NCBI GenBank assembly: GCA_903837255.1
Contig: CAILTZ010000437.1
Span: forward strand, 1 to 11,245
DNA: 11,245 bases
Origin: an uncultured Pirellula sp.
Lineage (GTDB): Bacteria; Planctomycetota; Planctomycetia; Pirellulales; Pirellulaceae
Direction: 5' to 3'
Part shown: in pieces, positions 5,499 through 11,245 of the stretch
Position numbering within the stretch: the stretch's first letter is position 1
Layout of the letters: every line of letters begins with the position of its first letter
Program-made: the position numbers and the translations under genes
Notes under the pieces: generated by a model
Databases searched by the model: none
Told to the model about the DNA's origin: nothing
What the model saw: the letters and a program-made list of their open reading frames with translations, nothing else

Positions 5499-6815
5499 TC
5501 TGGCTTGCCCAGGCCCACCGGCTCCCGGTGCTCCGAATCCGGGTGCTCCGGCTCCCGGTGCTCCGAGGCCAGGAGGGCCACCGCCCAAGCCAGGGGCACC
5601 CATCCCCGGCGGAACCAATGCTGATAGCTCTTCGAGAACCTTATCGAACTCCGCTTGGCTCTTGGCGTTCTTTAGGTTGTTTAGCGGTGCATTGGCAATG
5701 AGCAAAACGGTCGCTAGGCCTTGCTGAATCTGCTCGGGCTTCATCGAATCGATCCCGGCCTTGGCCTGGGCCATCGTCGCGTCCCAGTTGTTGACCAAAT
5801 CCTCGGGTAGCCAGCGACCTTCGCTCAAAACGAGGTTGATCGGTGGTGGTGGCGGAGGAGCTCCTGGAGTCTGGTCCATCGACAGGGTCGCCGTGGTCGA
5901 TGAAGTCTTATCGACTCGGTAATTCGGCCCAGCCTGAGTAAGGCTCTTGGCTTGCTCGTACTGACTGCGGATAGGATTGTCTTTGGGCAAACCGAGGATC
6001 ACTTTCTCGGCGGATTTCGAAAGTTTGGTCGTGTACCCATCGAGCAGGCCTCGCATGTCCCCTTTTTGCATCCTCTTGCCATCGAAGAGGTCTTTGGAGA
6101 CCAGATTGTCTGCAAAATCGATCAGACCTGGATAGGAGGGCTCGACCTGTGAGACCATGTCGCTCGGGATCTGCAGCACGGAGCTGTTGAGGATGAACTT
6201 CTGCTGCTTGCGCAGGATGTCGATGATGGAGGTCCGAGTCTTTCGGATCATGTCAAAGCTACGGGAATCGACTTTGTTGGCAAAAGCCACCATGAGTTCC
6301 TCAAGCTGCTTTTGCTTCGATGCGGGCATAGCGTCCCACATGACGCTGTAGTTGTCCTTTGTGGTTTGTCCATAGATTAAATCGATGAACTCTTTCGGAT
6401 CCATGTTGTCCTGGAACTTGGTCACCGGATGTCCAGCCCCAGGATCGCTTGTACCCGGCGACGCTGTAGGTGCTGAATTGCTTGGGGTGCTAGGGTTCTT
6501 TGGACTCGAAGGCTTGGGGCTCGAGAGCCCACCTTTGGACCTGGCAAGCTCCAAACTTTCGGGGCTTAATCGCTCGAATGGAATCTTGATCTCCTTACCG
6601 TCCAACTTCTTTAGGACTAGCTGCTCACCCTCGATCCGAACAAACTGCGCGTCGACTTTAAAACGACCTGTGTTGTCGGCCCATTGAAGGTATTTTTCCT
6701 GAGCGATTGCGCTGCCAGAGAGGATCGCAAGGCTTGCTAAAGCAAACAAGCCAAAGCGTGAAGTTCGCGAGGAACAACTGCGTTTCCCGGTAACATCGGA
6801 TGCGTGATGAATCAT
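5496..6815 (-). CDS. Exported SHD1 (SLA1 homology domain 1) protein
   Basis: Envelope or periplasmic protein of unknown role, 439 residues as annotated. A signal peptide covers about residues 1-39 (Arg-containing start, hydrophobic core FGLFALASLAILSGSAIA). An SHD1 domain follows at about 42-95, recognisable by WADNTGRFKVDAQFV and KKLDGKEIKIPFERLSPE. A Ser/Pro/Asn linker spans about 97-130. A helical region covers about 131-300, then a poly-Pro run (319-325) and a second helical segment with RWLPEDLVNNWD. The tail is Gly/Pro/Ala-rich (402-438). SHD1 is common in planctomycete secreted proteins; the domain is named from yeast Sla1, where it binds NPFxD motifs. GGAG lies 10 nt before ATG 6815. 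The protein stops at TAG 5496, but the frame continues to 4977 (612 residues in total), so the intact ancestral protein was probably longer. It is divergent from the nucleoside hydrolase. Confidence 0.8.
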   Translation of the reverse strand: MIHHASDVTGKRSCSSRTSRFGLFALASLAILSGSAIAQEKYLQWADNTGRFKVDAQFVRIEGEQLVLKKLDGKEIKIPFERLSPESLELARSKGGLSSPKPSSPKNPSTPSNSAPTASPGTSDPGAGHPVTKFQDNMDPKEFIDLIYGQTTKDNYSVMWDAMPASKQKQLEELMVAFANKVDSRSFDMIRKTRTSIIDILRKQQKFILNSSVLQIPSDMVSQVEPSYPGLIDFADNLVSKDLFDGKRMQKGDMRGLLDGYTTKLSKSAEKVILGLPKDNPIRSQYEQAKSLTQAGPNYRVDKTSSTTATLSMDQTPGAPPPPPPINLVLSEGRWLPEDLVNNWDATMAQAKAGIDSMKPEQIQQGLATVLLIANAPLNNLKNAKSQAEFDKVLEELSALVPPGMGAPGLGGGPPGLGAPGAGAPGFGAPGAGGPGQAR

Positions 6816-6966
6816 CGAAAAATAACTCCGAAAAGTGATAATCGTCCGCCTGTGAAACGGACTCTGCTAAACCAATAGGATACGTTGAAAACAGGCTTTG
6901 CTCCACCGATTTTATAGTTTCTTCGCTGAGCTACGTGGAAAAATTCCATGGCACAAGCGGTCTGCT

Positions 6967-6975
6967 TGCTACAAT
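6967..6975 (+). promoter_or_regulatory. Extended -10 promoter for the nucleoside hydrolase
   Basis: TGCTACAAT has the extended -10 form (TG-N-TACAAT; hexamer 6970-6975). It gives a start near 6982 and a 5' leader of about 40 nt. No good -35 is visible at the right distance, which an extended -10 can tolerate. It lies in the 206-bp gap between two divergent genes. Confidence 0.5.
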
Positions 6976-7021
6976 TTTGGCTTTCTAGATCGAACAATCC
7001 CACACTTGATCCCATCCAGTT

Positions 7022-8086
7022 ATGAGTATTCCCACCATGTTTTTCCGCTGCGTTGTGCAAGTTTGCTTGCTGCTATCGGTGCTTCTGCTGGCTGACGGGA
7101 ACCTGCGCGGTTTCGCCCAAGATCCACCGATCAAGCTGATTTTCGACACCGACATGGGGAACGACTGCGACGATGCACTTGCCCTGGCCATGATCCACTC
7201 TCTGCAATCCCGAGGCGAGTGCGAATTGCTCGCCGTCACGATCACCAAAGACCACGAGTTGGCAGCCCCGTTCGTCGATTGCGTGAACACGTTTTACGGT
7301 CGAGGCAACATCCCGATCGGGGTATGTCGAAACTCTGGTAAAACCACCGATGCGGGCAAGTACAACCAAGTCGCCAAGATCACCGACGGTGGCAAACTCC
7401 GCTTCCCACACGATCTGCTCTCGGGCAACGACGCCCCAACGGCCGTCGAAGTCCTTCGGCGAACGCTAGCGACCGCTGCCGACGGTTCGGTCGTGGTCGT
7501 CCAAGTCGGCTTCTCGACGAACCTGGCAAACCTGTTGGCATCTCCGGGCGATGCGATCCATCCGCTGAGCGGACGAGAGCTCTTTGCCAAAAAAGTCAAA
7601 ATCGTTTCGATCATGGCCGGTGCCTTTACCAAGATTCCCGACGACAAAGGGCAGCTGGTCGATCACCGCGAGTACAACGTTACCGAAGACATCCTATCGA
7701 TCAAAAAACTTGTCGATCTGTGCGATGTGCCGATTCTCTGGAGCGGCTTTGAGATCGGACTCAATCTGACTTATCCCCACCAGAGCATTCTTGAGGATTA
7801 TCGCTACGTCGCCCATCATCCGGTGTCCGAAGCCTACATCGCCTACATCCCTCCACCCCACGATCGGCCGACTTGGGATCTAACAAGCGTTTTGGCAGCC
7901 GTTCGCCCCGACCGAGGTTACTTTCAATTGAGCAAGCCAGGCAAGGTCACTGTCACCGACGATGCGCTCAGTCGCTTTGAAGATGATCCTCAGGGCAAGC
8001 ATCGATTTTTGATCCTCAATCCCGCGAGCGTCGAGAAAACGCGAGAAGCCCTCGTGCAGCTATCCAGCCAACCGCCGAGCCGCTAA
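7022..8086 (+). CDS. Secreted nucleoside hydrolase (inosine-uridine preferring family)
   Basis: Calcium-dependent N-ribohydrolase that cleaves nucleosides to base and ribose, here probably outside the cytoplasm for nucleoside scavenging. There are 354 residues. A signal peptide covers about 1-32 (VVQVCLLLSVLLLADG). The metal-binding N-terminal signature DTDMGNDCDDALALAM begins at residue 42. A family EYNV segment (217-220) matches the Glu/Asn substrate-binding positions. The C-terminal Asp motif is HDRPTWDLTSVLAAVRP (280-296, D286), in the form seen in secreted members. All catalytic positions I can identify are present, so the enzyme is probably active. The exact base preference cannot be read from sequence. 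There is no Shine-Dalgarno at ATG 7022; a second ATG at 7037 is possible. An extended -10 lies about 50 nt upstream. The gene converges with the dioxygenase across an octamer palindrome. Confidence 0.9.
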   Translation: MSIPTMFFRCVVQVCLLLSVLLLADGNLRGFAQDPPIKLIFDTDMGNDCDDALALAMIHSLQSRGECELLAVTITKDHELAAPFVDCVNTFYGRGNIPIGVCRNSGKTTDAGKYNQVAKITDGGKLRFPHDLLSGNDAPTAVEVLRRTLATAADGSVVVVQVGFSTNLANLLASPGDAIHPLSGRELFAKKVKIVSIMAGAFTKIPDDKGQLVDHREYNVTEDILSIKKLVDLCDVPILWSGFEIGLNLTYPHQSILEDYRYVAHHPVSEAYIAYIPPPHDRPTWDLTSVLAAVRPDRGYFQLSKPGKVTVTDDALSRFEDDPQGKHRFLILNPASVEKTREALVQLSSQPPSR

Positions 8087-8170
8087 CGACAAGCCATTTT
8101 GATTCCAGAGGAATCGAAGACAGCCCTCGGCGATCGACAGATTGGCACAAGTTGCTTGATCAGACTCTGC

Positions 8171-8242
8171 CATTAGCGAATATTAGCGTCCATCAGCGGT
8201 TCAAAAACCGGACCGCTAATGCACGCTGATGGAACGCTGATG
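8171..8242. repeat. Second CATYAGCG octamer palindrome
   Basis: The left side holds CATTAGCG (8171-8178), TATTAGCG (8181-8188) and CATCAGCG (8191-8198). The right side holds the inverse forms CGCTAATG (8214-8221), CGCTGATG (8224-8231) and CGCTGATG (8235-8242). The sides can fold around the central segment at 8199-8213 as an imperfect stem (16 of 20 positions across the inner arms). It sits between convergent genes, like the element at 3765-3817. Nothing else is evident in 8087-8270. Confidence 0.82.
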
Positions 8243-8270
8243 GAAGAATCAAGCAGTCCCCGAGTTTATA

Positions 8271-8981
8271 TCACATAGGCTGGGTTGCTTTGGCGTCGTT
8301 CTTGGGGCCTAACACGATGCGGAAGTATCCGGTGGGTAGCTTCTCGTTTTGACCGGCAGCATCGGTCGATGGAGAGCCGATGGGCTTGGACTCAAAGCCC
8401 ACGGTGACGGCTTTGCGCTGCTCGGGCTTGAGCTCCATATAGATTCCGTCTTTTTTGTTGTACTCGGATTGGGATTCGAAATACATCTGCGTGACGAGTT
8501 CCGGGCGTGTGGGGGCCACGAGCCGGTAATGGATGTGGGGTGTGCGACCGGGGTATTTTCCGGGCTGGATGGTGCGGAAGGAAAAAGCTCCATCAGCGCC
8601 GGTGAGGATCCTCGCCCAGTATTGGAAGTTCGGGTCGGCGGGCCGGTCGTTTTTGTCTTGCGGGTGGTTGTAGCGACCGCTTGCACAAGATTGCCAGACC
8701 TCGACGATGACTTGATCCAAGGGTTTTTCGTCCATATCGACGACGACTCCGCGCACGATAATCTGCTCACCGTCTGCTACTGGGCTTTGCGGATCGAGCC
8801 GCGTCAGGTCCGCATCGTAATATTTCTGTTTTGCAATCTCGGGAACTGGATAGAAGGGGCCTTTGGTCGCCGAAGCTGTCGGCGGTTCCCATGAAAATCC
8901 GCGTTGGACTAGACTTGCCCCAAAACCGCTGGCTACGGCAGCTTTGGCTAGAAAACGTCTGCGATTGCTTGCTGATGACAT
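8271..8981 (-). CDS. Tat-exported intradiol ring-cleavage dioxygenase
   Basis: Non-haem Fe(III) enzyme family that opens catechol-type rings between the hydroxyls (protocatechuate 3,4- and catechol 1,2-dioxygenase relatives). There are 236 residues. The N-terminus NRRRFLAKAAVASGFGASL is a Tat-type signal (RRxFL then hydrophobic), implying export after folding with iron. The core starts at TKGPFYPVPE (39-48). All four expected iron ligands are visible: Y104 in GRYNHP, Y143 in GKYPG, and H149 and H151 in RTPHIHYRL. The Tyr-to-His spacing is 6 residues, shorter than in classical protocatechuate enzymes, as in compact secreted versions. The substrate is unknown. ATG at 8981 is preceded by only weak purine-rich sequence (CAGGG), and a good promoter lies 50-80 nt upstream. 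No other aromatic-degradation genes are adjacent. Confidence 0.9.
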   Translation of the reverse strand: MSSASNRRRFLAKAAVASGFGASLVQRGFSWEPPTASATKGPFYPVPEIAKQKYYDADLTRLDPQSPVADGEQIIVRGVVVDMDEKPLDQVIVEVWQSCASGRYNHPQDKNDRPADPNFQYWARILTGADGAFSFRTIQPGKYPGRTPHIHYRLVAPTRPELVTQMYFESQSEYNKKDGIYMELKPEQRKAVTVGFESKPIGSPSTDAAGQNEKLPTGYFRIVLGPKNDAKATQPM

Positions 8982-9032
8982 TGCTTGGACCCTGCGAAAC
9001 TTTACTCAACGGAACTGGTAAATACCTCTCCT

Positions 9033-9061
9033 ATTGTACCATTTAATCCGGTATTTGCGAA
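9033..9061 (-). promoter_or_regulatory. Promoter for the intradiol dioxygenase
   Basis: On the minus strand, TTCGCA (9056-9061) and TACAAT (9033-9038) are separated by 17 bases. The -10 is also preceded by TGG, giving an extended -10 (TG-N-TACAAT). This is the best-formed promoter in the window and would give a 5' leader of about 45 nt. Confidence 0.6.
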
Positions 9062-9182
9062 AATCCCTTCACGAGATTCTCACTAAGACTTGCCTGCATT
9101 GCAGTTTGGGATGAAGTATTTCCGATGTGGAAGGGCGTAGAGCGTTCATGATTTATTGAAGTGGGCAAGAAACACATCCACC

Positions 9183-10328
9183 ATGTCGACAACCCTGGAT
9201 TATCGATCAAACGCCAATCGAAGTGCTCGCCCAGCGGTGTTTCCCATGCTCGATATCAAAGCGAAAAAGCCTGTGAGTAGCCCCGAACGAGTCGCATGGT
9301 CGCGTCCCTACGCTTGGTCGACCATCATCCCTGCGGTACGCCGACAAGAATCGATTGAAGGTGTCTTGGTAGGTTGCGCGATAGGCGAGAGCATTGCGCG
9401 GCTGAGTCCATCGAAGCGAGATCGGCTAAGCAGGAATCCAGTTCCATACGACCCAGGCAAATTGGTTCCATCGCACCGGACCGAGGGGATGATTGTAACG
9501 GTCCAATCGGTGTTGCTCTCGCAAGCGATGTCTGAGCAGTTCCTCTCATGCCTCAAGAAGCGTTTGGGTTGGTACCAACGACTCCAACCGATCGCTTACG
9601 CAAAGAACCTCGTGCGATCGGTTTCGGGAGCAAGCGACTTCATCGCACCCTTTGGCGACGATCCGCTGGTCCGGGCGCTGGCCCTGAGCGTGCTGATGCA
9701 AGGCCACCACGACGGGGCGTTGGGCTGGGTCCAAGACTCGACGCAAATGAGCTATGCAAACCGTTGGGTAACGCAAGCGGGTTTTTTGGTAGCTACGGCA
9801 GCACAGGTTGCACAGTTTCACCGAACCCCCCATCAGACAAATCCTTCGAAACTCTTAGAGGACTTGAAGGCAGCTACCGGCTCGAAAGAGATTGAGCAGC
9901 GGCTCGATGCATTGCTTGACGCTCAAGCTCAAGGAGTATCGGTGCCTTCGGTCAGCAAGATCCTTTCTGGTCGAGATCGTTGGCAAGATCATGTGGTCGA
10001 CAATGCGCTTCTTGCCATCTACACCTATGTTCGAAACCCGGACAGGATCGAAGGCGGTATCGGGGAGCTTGCTCAGCTCCAAGGGGATTTGCGGGGGGTG
10101 ATGTCCATCTATGCATCCCTGGCGACGATCCACTCAGGAGTCGCATCGATACCGAGCCTGTGGCGAGACCGATTGTCGTTGTATCCTTATTCGTCAGCTT
10201 GGATACAGCATTGTGTCGATCGATGTGCCGACTGGCCGCATGGTCCCGAGGACATCCAAGCGACCCGATGTCTGCCGTCGCATCCCATCGGTCAGATCAT
10301 AAGAAACCTCTCTCGCGGCTGCATGTAA
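9183..10328 (+). CDS. ADP-ribosylglycohydrolase (DraG)-fold protein with degenerate active site
   Basis: The all-helical DraG/ARH family normally removes ADP-ribose from proteins using two metal ions. In this 381-residue protein the fold signals remain: ESIEGVLVGCAIGES (56-70) matches the N-terminal Gly-rich helix, SDFIAPFGDDPLVRALALSV (151-170) matches the central region, and DNALLAIYTYVRNPDRIEGGI to GVASIPSLWRDRL (273-331) matches the C-terminal core. The metal motifs are altered. The TDDT-like site reads SHRTEG (97-102), and the GGDxDT-like site reads LQGDLRGV (299-306), with Arg in place of the second Asp. It is probably catalytically dead or has a changed role. The first 45 residues are an unrelated extension. 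I chose ATG 9183. TTG 9156 is in frame and would add nine residues, and ATG 9246 is also possible. The ribosome binding site is poor. Confidence 0.65.
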   Translation: MSTTLDYRSNANRSARPAVFPMLDIKAKKPVSSPERVAWSRPYAWSTIIPAVRRQESIEGVLVGCAIGESIARLSPSKRDRLSRNPVPYDPGKLVPSHRTEGMIVTVQSVLLSQAMSEQFLSCLKKRLGWYQRLQPIAYAKNLVRSVSGASDFIAPFGDDPLVRALALSVLMQGHHDGALGWVQDSTQMSYANRWVTQAGFLVATAAQVAQFHRTPHQTNPSKLLEDLKAATGSKEIEQRLDALLDAQAQGVSVPSVSKILSGRDRWQDHVVDNALLAIYTYVRNPDRIEGGIGELAQLQGDLRGVMSIYASLATIHSGVASIPSLWRDRLSLYPYSSAWIQHCVDRCADWPHGPEDIQATRCLPSHPIGQIIRNLSRGCM

Positions 10329-10389
10329 CGAGTCTTGCAACACCCCAAAAGCGCGCAGGGGCCACTCCCGCTGGAGCTCTGTTGGCCAG

Positions 10390-10417
10390 CGAGCATGACC
10401 GGAGCATGGTGTGCTCG
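10390..10417. repeat. Small inverted repeat between convergent genes
   Basis: CGAGCA (10390-10395) and TGCTCG (10412-10417) can form a 6-bp stem with a 16-nt loop. It lies between the DraG-like gene and the RAYT gene. It may be a weak two-way terminator or a RAYT-flanking palindrome. It does not contain the CATYAGCG octamer. The rest of 10329-10479 shows nothing clear. Confidence 0.3.
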
Positions 10418-10479
10418 TCCCGTAGTACGGCGATTACGGCGGAGGACTGGGATGTTTTTCGATTAGGTGAGCTAACGAG

Positions 10480-11169
10480 CTAGCTTACAAATGCCCACCC
10501 AAGCTTCTCCCATTCAGGGTTTACCCACAACCGACAAGACTCGCAAGATCGACCTGCTTTACGTGGGTTTCTTCCGATATACTGCAAGCATCGCCAAAGA
10601 TGTTCCGAATCTCGAACGATTCGATCATAGCTTTCCTGTTGCCAGATCGTACCGGATTGATTGAGGTGCTTGTTTATCCTCTTCGCAGTGACTGCTTTAC
10701 AGCTTCCAAGAATATCCTCCAACTCCAAGTTGGCTGTCAGCAGCGGTCGTAGGATGCAATGGACATGGTTGGACATGACGACGCTCGCGCCAAGTTCATA
10801 GCGAATTTGATGAAAGCATTTAAGCGATTCGTCAACCATTTGCGAAAGCTGTTCGTCTTGCAAAACACAGCTTCCCATTCCTTGATCAAGCCAATATTCG
10901 ACGCGTTCGATAAGAACTCGAAGTAAATGATCCAAAGCCTGTTTGCTTTGGGGTGGCGGATTTTTAGCCAACCATTCCTTTCGAAGTCGCCTCAATAGTT
11001 CGCTACATTCCGAGGGGATGGAATCGGCGAGTCGAAAGGTCACAAAATAAGTGGCCCCTTGCTGCCTCCAATGGGGTAGGTTCCGCATGTAAATCCTCAT
11101 CGGAAGATCTTCACGAAAGCCCTGAAAATCCGGTGGGGGGTCAAGGTTCCAAGTGTCTTCGCCACGCAC
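10480..11169 (-). CDS. REP-associated tyrosine transposase (RAYT, Y1/HUH family)
   Basis: Single-strand DNA transposase of the IS200-like Y1 family, domesticated in many genomes and tied to the spread of REP palindromes. There are 229 residues. The N-terminal strand segment GATYFVTFRLADSIP (38-52) is typical. The HUH motif is SNHVHCILRP (133-142; H135, H137), the metal site that positions DNA. The catalytic Tyr is Y181 in QQESYDRIVRD. The C-terminal YIGRNPRKAG is also usual for RAYTs. Length and motifs are intact, so the enzyme is probably active. GTG at 11169 is favoured because AGGAG lies 7 nt upstream; an internal ATG (residue 24) is less likely. No accessory tnpB or terminal IS repeats are visible. 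It is a candidate to act on the octamer palindromes at 3765 and 8171. Confidence 0.9.
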   Translation of the reverse strand: MRGEDTWNLDPPPDFQGFREDLPMRIYMRNLPHWRQQGATYFVTFRLADSIPSECSELLRRLRKEWLAKNPPPQSKQALDHLLRVLIERVEYWLDQGMGSCVLQDEQLSQMVDESLKCFHQIRYELGASVVMSNHVHCILRPLLTANLELEDILGSCKAVTAKRINKHLNQSGTIWQQESYDRIVRDSEHLWRCLQYIGRNPRKAGRSCESCRLWVNPEWEKLGWAFVS

Positions 11170-11245
11170 AATCGTACTCCTAGTTCAAGCTCGCACTTTT
11201 AATACTCGATTGAAAAATTTGGAAACGTTTATCATTGTACTCGCA

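Noticed and set aside
5177..5599. 140-codon minus-strand ORF spanning the amber codon
   Set aside because: It lies in another frame. Its HREPEHPDSEHREP repeats only reflect the Gly/Pro coding repeats read out of phase, so it does not explain the split gene by frameshift.
10480..11245. Complete insertion sequence around the RAYT gene
   Set aside because: No matching terminal repeats or target duplications could be seen on either side; RAYTs usually stand alone.

Overview
The window looks like chromosomal DNA of a planctomycete, most likely a Pirellulaceae member. This is inferred from protein character: an SLA1-homology (SHD1) secreted protein, an Ala/Lys-rich histone-H1-like protein, a signal-peptide-bearing nucleoside hydrolase, a Tat-exported compact intradiol dioxygenase, and intergenic palindromes built from the octamer CATYAGCG. 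Shine-Dalgarno sequences are weak or absent before many genes, which also fits. No taxonomic marker gene is present.

Layout. Positions 1-2389 (minus) hold the first 796 codons of an error-prone DNA polymerase, dnaE2/imuC, running off the left edge. Positions 2390-2861 have no large gene but are not empty. They contain a candidate promoter, several hairpins, a 13-codon mini-ORF behind a near-perfect anti-16S ribosome binding site, and a strong intrinsic terminator, all in front of uppP (2862-3743, plus; lipid carrier recycling for cell-envelope polymers). A large palindrome and a 16-bp tandem array separate uppP from a convergent histone-H1-like gene (3931-4779, minus).

Positions 4977-6815 (minus) form one continuous reading frame for an exported SHD1-domain protein, broken by a single amber codon at 5496-5498. 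Divergent from it is a secreted nucleoside hydrolase (7022-8086, plus). This converges on an exported intradiol dioxygenase (8271-8981, minus), with a second CATYAGCG palindrome between them. Then come a degenerate ADP-ribosylglycohydrolase-like protein (9183-10328, plus) and, convergent with it, a REP-associated (RAYT, Y1/HUH) transposase (10480-11169, minus).

The genes do not form a pathway or a recognisable operon; most are single units facing toward or away from each other. Two themes link parts of the window. First, small repeats (palindromes, a tandem array, in-gene 12-bp repeats) cluster near 3' ends, with a possible mobilising enzyme (the RAYT) in the same window. Second, three candidate promoters share the -10 hexamer TACAAT. 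The most interesting items are the structured leader before uppP, the amber-split SHD1 gene, the degenerate ADP-ribosylglycohydrolase, and the octamer palindromes. I found no convincing defence system or CRISPR array.
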